This document shows positions 1 to 11,915 of a DNA stretch of 64,000 nt, piece after piece; within the stretch, counting starts at the first letter, position 1, and each line of letters begins with the position of its first letter. Source of the stretch: Actinomucor elegans (Eukaryota > Mucoromycota > Mucoromycetes > Mucorales > Mucoraceae). The notes beneath the pieces were generated by a model that had not been told where the DNA came from, did no database searches, and was given only the letters and a program-made list of their open reading frames with translations. Both the position numbers and the translations under genes were made by a program. The DNA lies in the NCBI GenBank assembly GCA_026027325.1, contig JAMSLZ010000006.1:2533505-2597504 (forward strand). Direction: 5' to 3'.

Positions 1-408
1 ATAAGTAACTAAATATGATTGGTGAGTGGACGATGAAACAAGCATTCTCACTCCGACATAGTTTTATGCAAGCGATGCGATTGGACCGCGGATATTGAGA
101 AAGGTTTGAAGATAACATTGTTTAAAACCTATTAGTGTAATTGCGCATTGAATGGCGTAAAGAGAAAAAAAAAAGTTTATTGAATACGAAATTATCGACT
201 TTTGATAGAAACTATTTGACTTTTTTGATCTAAATTATCGAAAGAAAGGAGGTTAATGGAAAAAAAAAATGATAAGCCCATATGTACAATATTAGGTATT
301 TACATGTAATAAACACACTAATGAAGTTCTCTATATTATTAAACATATATGAGAAAATTAGAGTGACAAAATGTCACTTGGTACATGAGTTTTTATTAAG
401 TTTCTGTT
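1..408. other. 3' flank of the BRO1 gene, no gene seen
   Basis: A/T-rich sequence downstream of the stop codon of the minus-strand BRO1-domain gene. I see no coding region with family resemblance, no RNA gene and no clear repeat. A gene lying mostly left of the window cannot be excluded. Confidence 0.5.
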
Positions 409-489
409 TTAGTCCAACAAATTTCCAGAGGGAGGAGGTCTTTGCTGTGGTGGTGGCTGTTGCTGGTATTGCTGCCATTGTGCTGGTGG

Positions 490-531
<42 letters not shown>

Positions 532-3500
532 TTGTTGTTGCCATTGTTGAGGCTGATGTTGGTATCCGCCTTGAGGATGGTATCCGCCTTGAGGAGGCAT
601 GGGCTGAGAATGGCTATAAGGCTGCTGCTGTTGCTGTTGTTGTGGAGGAGGAGGAGGAGGAGCAGGCTGTTGAGAATAGTATTGAGGTTGTTGAGGTACA
701 ACAGGAGGAGGAGGAGGAGCACCATAATAACCTTGTGGAGGTGGCTGTTGTTGTGGTACATAAGTAGGAGTTAGAGGCTGATATTGATTATAGATGGGAC
801 GAGAAGGAGGTGTATTTTGACTTGACGATTGAGGTAAAGGTGGAGGAGCGTAAGGCGAAAGTGGAGGAGGAGGAGGAGGAGGTTGCTGTTGTGGCTGATA
901 AGTAGGTCTACCGGCTCCAGCACCATAGATACCATAAGGTGAAGGGTTATTAACAGGAGGATGGGGATGAAGAGGAGGTGGTTGATGATGTTGTTGTTGC
1001 TGAATAAAGGCTTGGGGCTTGGGTGGAGGAGCAGGCGTATAGCCAAATGGAGCACTTGGTTCATTCATCGATAACTGACGTGTTTGTGCAGTCAAATGGG
1101 AAATGGAAGAAGTAGAAGGTTGGGACTGGAGTGGTGCAGGCGGTGGGGGCGCAGTGGCATACTTGTTCAACGTTTCACGGAGCATTTCTTGCTCGCGGCT
1201 ACTCTTGTTGCTTTCAATAGTGTCCATCAAACGGCTTCTTTCGTTGCATCTTTCTGAAATAAAACGTTGGATATTACGCTGTAAAGAGTCTACAGTGTCC
1301 TGAACACCAGAATAGAATTGAATTCCTCTATTCAAACCCTCTTTCACTTCATTATAGATTGAGCTGGCTTCGCTAAAATCAGAAGCCAAGTTTCGACGAA
1401 GTCTTTCAGCCTTATCATGTTGTGATTGCAAAGTTTGTGCTTCAGAACCTTCCATCAAACTCTTGAATGCAACAGTCAAGTCTTGAATTGCCTGTTGTTG
1501 ATGTTGAATAGTAGCAGAAATACGCTGCTGATGAGGACGAAACTTTTCAAGTTCATTGGCAAATATCTGCTGCTCAGCGTTTGATTTTTTGTTAAGCAAT
1601 AACATTTGGGAGATATCATCTTTCATAGTCTAGGCAAAACAAATCAGCTTTAAGAACTAGTATCGCTTGTTGGTTTACTTACTCTATCTTTTAAATCACG
1701 GAATGTATCGTCACGATCATTTTCAATCTTGCGCAGCTTTTCGATAAGGCTTTCAACGCGTTGTACTTTATCATTCAAATCACCGTTCTTTTTATCACTG
1801 TTTGCTGTTCCAAAATCAATATCCAACAAGTCCATAGCAGCATCTGATTTCTGAGCGCTATCATTTGCAACAGCAGAAATGCATTCGGCATAGGCAGCCT
1901 CCAGTTCACTGCTTTGTCCTCCATGTTTTAAAATATCAATGTTACGTCTTGCGGTTTCATACTTGTTCATCAGTTGATTATCCGACTGCGAAGCGCCTTC
2001 CAAAGTACGACGATGATTCGAAATATCGTGTCTGAATTCACTGGTAAGAGGGCCTGAGGGAGGTTGAGCCCATTGATCACCGTATTGCACTCGGCCTTGT
2101 TCGCACTCTCTCATTTCCTTATCTAAACTCAAACTTACATCATCCAGTGTTTGCCTAGCTCTGGTTTTTAGCGTAGTTAAAGTGTTCAAAAGTTCATTGA
2201 TAGGAGCACGACGTTCTTCAGACGCGATATGATCAGCCCAAGATTTGACCTGAGGAGGTGGAGTAGCATACTCATCCAAAGAAGTACCTCCTTGCTGCTT
2301 GAACTTTGCCAGTGAACCTGGGAGTTTCATATACTCCAATGAAGCATTCAGTTCTGCCTTAGCAATGTCACATCGTTCATTTTCAGAGCGCAGCAGCTTG
2401 GCGATTTCTTCAGAGTAAAGAGAGGCGCTCTCATGAATACTGATCGGAATGAGCTTAGAGAAAAGATCAACGCCAATCACTTTTTTCATCTCATCAGGGC
2501 CATAAAGCTCTGTAATGGGGATAGGCTTGACAGCCTTGAGACGATCAATAGGAGTAAGGATGGATTCTTGAGGCACGGTTTCATGGTAAATCATATCATT
2601 ATCTCTCGTAGCCATTGTTAGTTTCTCGGTACAGTTAGCGCTGAGGTTTTTACAGAGCTCTTGCAGGGCAGCGCCGCTTTCAGAAGGTACAGTGCCATTA
2701 GCGTGGTTAGAGGACAAGAGGGCAGAACTCAAGTTATTGGCCAACTTGACTGCTTCTTTGGCAGCGTTGTCAGCGGCCACGTAACGGCCAGCACATTCAC
2801 CATACTTGTTCGCTTCTTCGCAAGCAGCAGCCTTATGTTCCTGGGCTACAGCGGTATAGTACTTTTGTTTGATTTGACAAAGAATGATCCAAGACTTGTC
2901 TATACCTACACCACGATTCACAGCATCACCCAAAGTGTCAACCAAGTTGCCATAGACCCAGGCAGCATGACTTGCTAATTTGGCAATAAGGCCACATTTT
3001 GCTTTTTCTCGGATACTACTTTCCAAAAAGCATTCTTGAGCTTGCGCAAGCATGAGTTCAGATAACATATTGACGGTTTCTCGACTTAAATCCTCGGAAG
3101 GAGCGTGTAAAAAGTTATCGTTAATATATTGAAACATGCCAGCAGATGCTTGAAAGTAGTGAAAAGCCTTTTTGCGTCCTTCACTCTCGGCTCTGTTTTG
3201 GGAACTTGCAATAGCGGATAGGGTAGCAGCTTCATTGAAAATCACGCTTGCTTTTTCAAACGCAAGCGAGTATTGAGAAATAGCGCGATTATTAAAAGCG
3301 TCGTACCTTTTATATATATATATATATATATTATATTAAATTATAGAGAGAGTTAGTATAGCGCATTGCATCATGATTGCGATTCTTTTACCAGTTAAAT
3401 AAAACTTTAACATGTTTCTCATCCACTGGGAAACGTAAGTCTAATAGTTCTAATTGACCAAAGTAACGATAAAGTAAATCTCTTCCAGTAATGTCTTTTC

Positions 3501-3672
3501 CTGCACCGCGAATATCTTGGCGAAGTCTATTAAATGACTGAGTTTCTTCTTTGTACTTGTCGGGATCGTCTTGATAGAATCGAGCAATATATTTCTTTAA
3601 GGGATGTACCCAGTCGACATCGTCTGTCTTTTTGAAAGGGGCACTTATAAAGGGTATTTGAGGTGTAGCCAT
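409..3672 (-). CDS. ALIX/Bro1/PalA-type BRO1-domain protein (ESCRT-associated adaptor)
   Basis: The model is complement(409..1629, 1683..3306, 3392..3672), 1041 residues. Phases match at both introns. Intron 1 (85 bp, containing a TA microsatellite) restores the BRO1 core motif WYDAFN across the junction; intron 2 is 53 bp and phase 0. Residues about 1-370 form the BRO1 domain, which in this family binds Snf7/CHMP4 of ESCRT-III. Residues about 380-780 fit the two-armed coiled V domain. From about 790 the tail is Pro/Gln/Tyr-rich with a run of 17-18 Gln. Family members either recruit deubiquitination to the multivesicular-body pathway (Bro1) or scaffold Rim101/PacC alkaline-pH signalling (PalA/Rim20). 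The long Pro-rich tail is more ALIX/PalA-like, but sequence alone does not decide. The ATG at 3672 opens with a typical BRO1 N-terminus (MATPQIPFISAPFKKTDDVD). Confidence 0.93.
497..545. repeat. CAG/CAA trinucleotide tract encoding poly-Gln
   Basis: On the minus strand this is a run of CAA then CAG codons giving about 17-18 consecutive glutamines in the C-terminal tail of the BRO1-domain protein. It is flanked by further Q- and P-rich low-complexity sequence up to about 1050. The uninterrupted CAG part is the segment most likely to vary in length between strains. Confidence 0.9.
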
Positions 3673-4174
3673 ATCTTTTTAGTATTGTAACAAGAAAAAG
3701 GGCGGAAAGGAAATATAAAAATAAATAAAAAAAAGCGTTTTACTGCAGGTGCACGCTCATACACAAGGCTGAGACTCAAACTAGGTCACATTTTTTTTTT
3801 TTTTTCCTTTTTCTGAGCTGTTTCTCGAAGAGTGAGTGGGATGTTTGCATTGTGATTGACGCGTAATAAAACTTGCATGTTCTAGTATAGTCTTATCCTT
3901 AATAGGTCGCGTATTAGAAATCACCTTGCGAGTTCAGAAGGCTGTATTCTAATAGGAGCATACCATGTTCACCAATCAAAAGACTGAATTGAATAGCTTT
4001 CTTTTTTTTTTTACATCATCTCTGTTTCTCGAGACCCATAATAGGCTTTATGATATCATCAGTGCTATATAAGGAGTTTTCGTGTGTCACTTGTGAATTC
4101 CAGTCAATCTCGAGTATTATATAAAAGGGATCCATTTTGCAGTTCTTTTTTTCCTTTCTTTCAACAAAATAATT
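3673..4174. promoter_or_regulatory. Divergent promoter region between the BRO1 gene and the 70-codon gene
   Basis: A 502-bp spacer between two divergently transcribed starts. It contains a T tract near 3790-3805 and, close to its right edge, a strong TATA box (listed separately). No other coding sequence is apparent. Confidence 0.5.
4118..4127 (+). promoter_or_regulatory. TATA box of the small gene at 4175
   Basis: TATATAAAAG lies 48 bp upstream of the ATG at 4175, followed by a pyrimidine-rich leader. A canonical TATA this close to a short ORF suggests a very short 5' leader and possibly an inducible or highly expressed gene. That expression inference is untested. Confidence 0.6.
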
Positions 4175-4387
4175 ATGTCTACCACCACTATTACCGCCAA
4201 TCCTAAAAGATACACAAGGGATCAAATCATGGCAATGGCAAGATATGAATATGCTCGCCAGTTATCAATCTATACAAGAGCTCAATTAACAAAAGGCCAA
4301 TCTCAGTCTTCTTCCACTAGTACGTCTGCTGCTGCTGCTGCTGCTGCTGCTACTTCCACTACCAATACCGCAAGAATGATCTGCTAA
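4175..4387 (+). CDS. Small hypothetical protein, 70 residues
   Basis: Uninterrupted single-exon ORF with no recognised family. The N-terminal half (about residues 10-42) is charged and predicted helical, with regularly spaced Tyr/Arg/Met (YTRDQIMAMARYEYARQL). The C-terminal half is a Gln/Ser/Thr/Ala low-complexity tail with an eight-Ala run. It ends in Cys, but has no obvious signal peptide or membrane segment. Support for a real gene: a good TATA box, pyrimidine-rich leader, AT-rich 3' flank and a biased, non-random composition. Against: short length and no known homologue that I recall. Position 4175 is the first ATG after the TATA box. Confidence 0.6.
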   Translation: MSTTTITANPKRYTRDQIMAMARYEYARQLSIYTRAQLTKGQSQSSSTSTSAAAAAAAATSTTNTARMIC

Positions 4388-5159
4388 AAATTTCGATTTT
4401 ACCCTTTTTGTAAATATGGATCAAACTCATTGTACTATAGCTTCATTGCATCAAACCAAATATCAATACCCTCCGTAGAACTGAAAGTATATGTATACAA
4501 TAACTTAATAATAATAGCAATAAAAAAAAAGTAAAGATCTTTTACATTCAAGTAATTGAATAATTCTATTCCCAGAAACCGGACGGAAATCACCATATTA
4601 AGTAAATCATTTTGTGCTACGACAATAAAACCAACGTCTTTCAATTTGTTCGTAATAGAACTTTAAAAAAAAATACTAAAACCGAGCAGATCCACAACAA
4701 CAACAAAAAATATGCAAGGAAAAAAGATTAAGATGGTATTTCATCATCGAAAAAGAATGGCGCCACTATCGATCTTGTGACATTAGAAAAAAAATAAGCT
4801 ATTCACTTGTACCTTTTTTTTATGACACCTCCGGCGATGCCGTGAACTTTTCCTAAAAACCCGAGGAGATCATGCCATTTGTAGGATAAAAATAGTTTTT
4901 TTGAAGATCAGTTCTGGAACGATTTACAGAATTCCCTAGAGTAATAACATCAGCGTCATTGTAAAGCATTTATTTACATTGTCTCTCTTTAATATATTTG
5001 ATTTCATTTCGTTGGTATTCTAGACTTGGCGATTTTATTTTTTTATTTTTTATTTTTTTGCAGCATATTCTAAACCCAGGGCAATAATAAAAAAGGAACT
5101 ATTTCATGCATATAGGTTAAAAATTAATAAATATTAAAGTAGTCCTTATAGATCTTGAG

Positions 5160-5385
5160 CTTTTGTTCAGATGCAACAGCTCATTCTGAGCGTGATGCAC
5201 GAGGGCAGATGCCGAGATTGAACCAGAGAATATGTAAATCATTTGAAATAGTCTATGTGAATTGCCTGTAATTTATAATACAACTCTAAACTGTACTTTA
5301 GCTAAATAATTATCATATGTAGAGGATGCAGTTCTTCATTCTGAACATCATGTACGACATTAAACCGTGAAATGGAGATATTCCA
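5160..5385 (+). repeat. Dispersed repeat family, two degenerate units
   Basis: Two units. One runs from 5172 (gcaacagctcattctgagcg, then 'gattgaacc'); the second starts near 5318 (ggatgcagttcttcattctg, then 'acgacattaaaccg'). Both keep the family order: a 'gcag..ttcattctga' box, about 20-30 bp, a 'gacattgaacc'-like box, then A/T sequence. Confidence 0.55.
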
Positions 5386-6121
5386 AATAGGGCTGAAATG
5401 GGATGATTTCTGCAAATTTTCAAACTTTACCTTTTTTTTGTGCGTGCAGCATTTATTACAGCGTTCTCAAGACAAGATGCAGTGGTAAAGTAAATTTTTA
5501 TATGAATGTAGGCATTATAGCCCGTATTTATAAAATATTCAAAAGCCCTACTATTTTATCAAAAATTATATTACCAACGAATGTAAATCTTGAATATTCT
5601 TTTATTCAATATACCATTTAGTTCTACATGATTTTTGTTAAAACACCTTTTTTTTAAGTATCAGTAATTGATTACCATGAGAAAAAGATATCAACTTTTG
5701 TTCTGAATAGGGCCCTCTCAGTATTATTTAGTAAATGTCCATCGACCAATGGAAATTGATAGTATGTTCAGTAGGACAAGTTTTGTCTTTTTTTTGACAG
5801 TGTTGCTGGCAAATTTTACAACTTTATTTCGTGCAATAACAAGTACGTATTAGTGGGTTTTTTTTTTGCACTTTATGAAAACAAATGTAGCTCGAGTTTG
5901 TGAAATTTAGATGGGAGATAGAACAGCCAGATTATTAAGCGCAGCTTAGATGTGTAACGAGTTATAACAGCACGTTTACTTGTCCTTTTGGATTCTATGA
6001 CGTTTGTAGTCGTGAAGGGACCCGTCAACCTGTTTTTTTTGTCCTTATAACCCCTCTTCAAAAAGCATAACATTGCTTAATCAGCGAAAAATGACATAAA
6101 CGCGCATAGACCAGTACTACA

Positions 6122-6122
<1 letters not shown>

Positions 6123-6152
<30 letters not shown>
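6123..6152. repeat. Poly(A) homopolymer of 30 bases
   Basis: Thirty uninterrupted A residues in a gene-free spacer, preceded by 'actacac' and followed by 'tgtgtaaaagag'. No adjacent retroelement body is recognisable, so this is a simple homopolymer and not a proven retroposon tail. Confidence 0.9.
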
Positions 6153-6154
<2 letters not shown>

Positions 6155-7639
6155 TGTAAAAGAGTAATTATGGCATTGAGCAATAGCAAGGAACCACAAT
6201 AATCATGATGTTTGGTGTGAGTATGTAGAATGAAAAATGATATGTGACATCAATAAACTCAGTACTATGGTGATGATGTATACTTTTCAAACAGTAAAAG
6301 AGACTACATGTAGAACATGACAATCACATAAGGCAGCATGTGTCGAGTGTAATTGATCTTCCTTTCTGGATATATGGGTGGGTAATATTTATAAGATAGG
6401 GGCAGAAAAAGGTCTGACATGCAAAAAACATCACTGAAACCAACTCTTGTATACTAAAAGAAGGCATAGAACCGAATGTGTGGAATGTGCCTATGTTTCT
6501 TTCATTGCAGTAACTAACCACTCAGTACATTCAGCTTGGAACTGAAGTCTGGTAATAGTAAATATAATTTGAATAATTAGATATACTATCATAACTTGTT
6601 CCTCGAACGGCTTCTTCGTTGCTGTACGCCCACTATTCTTCTTCTTTTGTACCATGAAATACTGGTATATTGAACGTATGACTTCAATCAGGGATCCTCC
6701 TGATGATATACTATCCATGGTTCTGATAAAATAACTACAAATTAGGCATGTTCGGTTTGACCTAAACCATTTCCACCATAATCAACAATGACTTAATATC
6801 TAAAAAGATTCAAGCAAACAAAAGCTACTCATCCGGTAACCGAGCTCGAGTTATATGACGTCCGGTTGCATCTTCATTCTAGATGTTTAGGAGTCGAGTT
6901 GATGATATGATGCAATAGTGGCAAGAAAGGAATCAAGAGGAGTGTCAAGAATGTGTTACAAACTGGTATTATTGATCATCAGATTACATCCATACAACCC
7001 CCTCTTGCTATATGCCTTATAGTTACTAAAGTCCATAATTGTTTTCGACTTGTTTTCATGAACCTAATTATTGAACCCTACACCGACTGAACTACGTCTG
7101 CCAACGGATCTTATTGACCTTCTTATGTTGGTTTAATGCCACCTTAGCTTGAAGTCTTTGGTGTTAAATAGTTGAATGGTTAACGAAAACTTATAATGGA
7201 TCCTGAAAGTGATATAAAATGTTCAAGTAGTGTTAATATAGACGCTGAACTAGCCAACAGTGAATTCCGTGATAAACCAGCCAGAAGTGTTTTTTTCAAT
7301 AATGTAAAAGTAGATAGAATAGTATAAAAGTTTATATTGAGTATCTCTTGTTTAGTTATTGCTTCTCTTTGGTATTTATATGTGTTTAGCTAAAAAATTG
7401 CATCTATTCTTTAGTTGGATGCTACGGTTTGTTTCCGTATAGGTTATGTTGTAGTCATGAGGTGCGTGTTGTTATATTATTCTATGTAGAGGATTATTTA
7501 TAAAGAGAATCACACCATTAGACAGGTAGCTTAAATATTGAAACTGCGAATGAAATACTCTGAATAATTGTATTTCTTCAGTATGGCCGGATCCAGAGAC
7601 CTATAGTTGGTGTTTATGCTAGTAAAGAGCACAGCTTAG

Positions 7640-7760
7640 TTAATAATCGTTCTGAATGCGGTAGCTCATTCTGCTGGACTTGAACTAGCAAGTAAATTCC
7701 AGATTAAACCTGAATTGATGAAGAGATCTATAGATCTATAGATTCCGTTTTACTTGAAAT
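7640..7760 (+). repeat. Dispersed repeat family copy
   Basis: Contains 'gcggtagctcattctgct', a degenerate 'gattaaacctgaattgatga', then the terminal box 'gagatctatagatctatag', which is a near-perfect palindrome. This is one of the clearest examples of the GATCTATAGATC end of the family. Confidence 0.6.
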
Positions 7761-8428
7761 GTATGCAATTGACGGTGCATCCCTAAAAAGCGATACATTC
7801 ACATTAGAGTGATAGCTCAAGTCTATATCAAATCTATAAAATGTTTTATATTCAACATGCACTTGTCCTCAAATGCGGCTTTAAATATAGAAATGCAATA
7901 TTTTGAAATGGAAGTATTTCTAAAACTTTTTTCTTCTCTAAGAAGACTCTGCGGCATCCTTTTTTCTTTGGAACGAGATGCATACGCAACTACATGTTAA
8001 TTAGATAAACTACAAGCCTAGTTGATCTCTTGCCATTTCTTCACATATCAACCAAATTGATGGAATATTGGTTTCTTCATTATAATATATTTTGCGCATG
8101 AACAATGGTTCGTCTTAAAAAGTGCGTATAAAACTGTCAAGACAAAGAAAAACGTGTTCATCATAAGACTCAGCCTTTAAATGAATAAAGTAGACGATGC
8201 CTAGCATAATCAAAGGTGTTTTTTCTACGTCAGATCTACACTTATTTTATTTTCTATTCAATAAAAGATATATATGAGCTAACAATATATTTTTTTAAGC
8301 GATTTTATTCTTGGATGAAAAATGCGCAAGTAGTTTCCGTCTATTTCTTTTTCTTTTTTAGTGTATTACATATCTATATAATTTTGCGATGATAGATTAT
8401 TATGCGTCAGCTGGTATTATTTTGATTG

Positions 8429-10081
8429 TTACTGGTCATTATCACTGTCTTTCTTTGCATACTCTTCATCTACCATAGCGGCATATTTTTCTATGATTTC
8501 TCGTTGTTTACCACGGAGCGATCTAATGTATCAATGAGTAAACTACAACGGTTTCTTAGTAAAGCGGCAAAACTTACCTGGGGAATTCTATCTTTAATTG
8601 TACAATTTGATCTCCTCTCGACGTTCCTCTTAGACGTTTAATACCTCGTCCACGAAGAGCGATATTATCCTCAGGTTGCGAACCAGGTGGGACCTTGACT
8701 TCTACATCACCATCAATGGTAGGAATTCGAATCTTACCGCCAAGCATAGCTTTATAAAACGGAATCTTTGCATCATAAAAGACATCAGCATCTTGTCTAC
8801 GGAATATCTTGGATGGTTGTATCTAAAAGCAATTGATAAGTAAAACAAAAAAAAAGCGAATACGTATATTTGAAAAGAAACTCACATTCAATGATACAAA
8901 TAGATCGCCATTAGGGCCTCGGCCCTTGATAGGTGCATCACCTGCACCAGGTACACGGATTCTGGAGTTATTATCCACGCCAGCAGGAATTACGACCTCC
9001 ACTTGTTTTCTTTCGCGTACTTTGCCTACGCTGTCACATGTAGGACATTTGGCATCAAAAGGTATAGATGAACCAGCGCCACCACAAGCTTGACAAGACG
9101 CTTGCATATGGAATCCGCCCATTTGCACCGTTTGAATACCAGAACCATGGCAGACAGCACACTCGGTTTTCTTTTTACCTGCTTTTAAGCCAGATCCTTG
9201 GCAGGTATGACAGTTGGCTACACAGTTGACCGTGACATACTTTTTAGCGCCTTTGACAGCATCCATAAAGTCGATTGTCAGTGGTACCTAATAAAAGCAT
9301 GGTGTAAGCTTTGAAAAAAAAAGATCCCCCAATCAATCTGCATTATCATTTTTTTTTTTTTTACCTGAATATCCTCGCCACTCATAGTACGGAAAGGATC
9401 TCCTCCTGGTGCGCCTGGCCCTCCACCGAACCCTCCACCAAAGAATTGACTAAATATATCATTAGGATCAAATCCACCAGGGAAGCCACCACCGCCACTG
9501 CTGCTACTAGTGTAAAACCCGCCACTACTACCACCAGGATGAGCACCTGCACCAGCCCCATCAAATCCATAACCAAATTGATCAAATTGCTGACGCTTTT
9601 GTTCATCCGACAAAATCTCATAAGCTTCTTGAATCTGTACAAACTTTTCTCGAGCATTTTTATCCTTGTTCGTATCAGGATGATACTGTTTCGCTAGCTA
9701 ACAAAAGAAAATATATATATATATAATATGAATATACCACATTCAATGATACTCATATGGATTTCTTACCTTGTAATAAGCTTTTTTAATATCGGCTTGA
9801 GATGCAGATTTTGATACACCCAAGACTTGATAAGGATCTTGTTTTTGCTGTTGCATAGAAGAAGCATGGAATCCTCTCTATCATCAATGCATGAATATGT
9901 TAGCATTACTTTTTTTTTCTTTTCCTTCCCAGTCAATTGTTGTAGTTTTTACCTCTTGTTTTCGACAGTACAGTAAAGAGGAGGATGCAACACCCACCGT
10001 AAAGCCTAGTAGCTGTCAGTTACCATTATTCGAACTGTCTTTCAAATATTGAAGTTACCTCGGGCTAATGTTGGTCGACAT
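8429..10081 (-). CDS. Mitochondrial-type DnaJ (Hsp40) co-chaperone, Mdj1-like
   Basis: Seven exons: complement(8429..8522, 8578..8822, 8886..9287, 9365..9697, 9770..9873, 9953..10005, 10059..10081), 417 residues, all phases consistent. Residues 1-31 form an Arg/Ser-rich presequence ending in RGFHASS, a typical matrix-processing context. The J domain is about residues 38-100 with the HPD motif at 66-68. A Gly/Phe-rich linker follows. A type I zinc-binding domain (about 193-265) has four C-x2-C-x-G-x-G-like repeats: [24 protein letters not shown] and a degenerate CPTCDSVG. The C-terminal substrate-binding region follows. The family stimulates mitochondrial Hsp70 ATPase for folding of imported proteins. 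The first two exons are tiny and their splice sites are the least certain part. The gene is divergent from the aldo-keto reductase. Confidence 0.93.
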
Positions 10082-10531
10082 GACGACCTTGTCAGTGTCG
10101 GCTTTAATAATCTCGAAAACACACTCAAAGTAGCGATTGCAGTTTTTGACATGGTCATTCAATGTAAGTAGAAAAAAAAGTGTGTGGAAAACAAAACCCT
10201 TGGGATAGATATTTTTTTTTTTGCTGGCATTTTCTACTGATTGATGCAGACCGGGCAACGACGGGATTTCAAAAACGAGATGAATTTATTTGATTGGCTA
10301 AAGTAGTTCTTAATTTATTGATTGAGGAACACTGATGCAAATGAATCATAGTACACAAAAGAAGCCCGTAGATCGGTAAAAAAAAGGATTATGCGGAGTT
10401 GTTCTCGCATTGGAGGATTATAAATTCAGTGAAGCGTGACGTTGTTTGATTAAGCAGAAAAAAGATATAAAAAGAGAGACATTGGTTTGCAACTATTCTG
10501 TTTAAATACAAACTTGATTTATTTTTTCACA
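10082..10531. promoter_or_regulatory. Divergent promoter region, DnaJ / aldo-keto reductase
   Basis: A 450-bp spacer between two divergent starts. On the reductase side a TATA-like 'tataaaaa' begins at 10466, 66 bp before its ATG. No clear heat-shock element array was found on the DnaJ side by eye. Confidence 0.55.
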
Positions 10532-11915
10532 ATGTCTATTCCTGTACTTAAGCTGTAAGTGTGTTGGTTAAAGCAGAGGGACTTTAGATCTAAGTGATCA
10601 ATTTCTATATAGTAACACTGGTGCCAATGTCCCTGCTGTTGGATTAGGAACATGGTAGGTGTGTACATGGAAACAGAAACGAAATTTCTTTGTAACCAAT
10701 TTTTTCTGCAGGCAATCCAAGCCTTCAGAAGTCTATGAAGCTGTTCTTACAGCTCTCAAGATTGGGTAAATATAAAAAGATTTTCCATTTGTTTATACAA
10801 TGGATTTTTTTTTTTGACGCGTCTTTCCTTTTATACACTAGATACAAACACATTGATGCTGCTTTTATCTGTAAGTCACGTAGAAATTGCTGATGAATGC
10901 AATATAACTCATTATAAATCTATGACAGATGGTAATGAAAAGGAAGTTGGTCAAGCTATCAAAGATTCTGGTGTACCTCGTTCAGAACTTTTCATCACCA
11001 CCAAGTTATGGAATACTTTCCATCGCCCCGAGGATGTTGAAAAAGCTCTTGAGCTCTCTCTTGAGAACCTCGGCTTAGAATACGTTGACTTATACTTGAT
11101 GCACTGGCCTGTTGCTTTCAAGTCTGGTAAAGACGTCATTCCTAAAGACGAGAATGGTAAGGTTCTTTTCGATGAAACCGATTTCACTGAAACATACGCT
11201 GTAAGTTCCCTACTACTGTTTTCAAAACAATGTATCCTCAAACATTGTTATTGTCTAGGCTATGGAAAAGCTTGATAAGAACAAAGCTCGCGCTATCGGT
11301 GTCAGCAACTTTAACGTTGCCAAGCTTGAAAAGTTGGCCAAGACTCAAACCATTGTTCCTGCTGCTAACCAGGTAAGAAGAAAAAAACCTACACATCATG
11401 TATGAGGGATACTCAACGTCTAATTTAGGTTGAATTACATCCTTACTTGCCTCAAGATGAATTGGTCAAATACTGTAAAGATCACGGCATTCTTGGTAAC
11501 TATTATATCATCATGTGCCGTTACACTTAGATTAACTTTAATTTTTAGTCACTGCTTACTCTCCCCTCGGTAGTACTGATTCACCTTTGTTAAAGGACGA
11601 AACTGTTGTAAGTCTTTGACAAGGAATCTTTTAAAAATTGTAGCAATTGATTTTTTTTTTTTATTTTAGGCCAAGCTCGCTGAAAAGTACAGTACCAACG
11701 CTGCTCAAATTTTGATTAGCTGGGGCGTCAAGAGAAACTACTCTGTCATCCCCAAGAGTGTCACTCCTTCTCGTATCGAATCAAATTTCAAGATTGTTGA
11801 TCTCAAGGATGAAGACTTTGAGACCTTGAACAAGCTTGTCAATGCTGAAAAGCCTCAAAGATTAGTTGATCCTTTCACCTTCTGGGGCGTTGATGTCTTT
11901 GATGAACACAACTAG
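10532..11915 (+). CDS. Aldo-keto reductase
   Basis: Nine exons: 10532..10554, 10613..10654, 10712..10765, 10842..10870, 10929..11200, 11259..11372, 11429..11495, 11549..11607, 11670..11915; 301 residues, all phases consistent. The fold is an NADPH-dependent (beta/alpha)8 barrel. The catalytic tetrad is visible: Asp45 (HIDAAFIYGNE), Tyr50, Lys75 (FITTKLW) and His108 (LYLMHWPVA). The C-terminal nucleotide-phosphate segment [13 protein letters not shown] is present. The length matches the family, which reduces aldehydes, ketones or sugars to alcohols; the substrate cannot be read from sequence, though xylose-reductase/glycerol-dehydrogenase-type enzymes are closest in motif style. The protein is cytosolic, with no targeting signal. 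A possible AATAAA polyadenylation signal lies at 11942, just after the TAG. Confidence 0.95.

Larger units (their letters stand above)
4388..8428. other. Gene-poor intergenic region with dispersed repeats
   Basis: About 4 kb of A/T-rich DNA between the 70-codon gene and the 3' end of the DnaJ gene. It carries degenerate copies of the dispersed repeat family (5160-5385 and 7640-7760, listed separately) and a 30-base A tract at 6123-6152. Several ORFs of 60-75 codons exist, but I could not connect them into a gene model. Confidence 0.5.

Noticed and set aside
282..1064. Several overlapping ORFs of 66-161 codons on both strands (poly-Ala/Val/Leu rich)
   Set aside because: They are frame shadows of the CAG/CCN-rich Gln/Pro tail of the BRO1-domain protein.
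6324..6718. Two overlapping minus-strand ORFs (75 and 65 codons) that might be a small membrane protein
   Set aside because: No family motif, no convincing splice link between them and no promoter signal. Kept only as a possibility.
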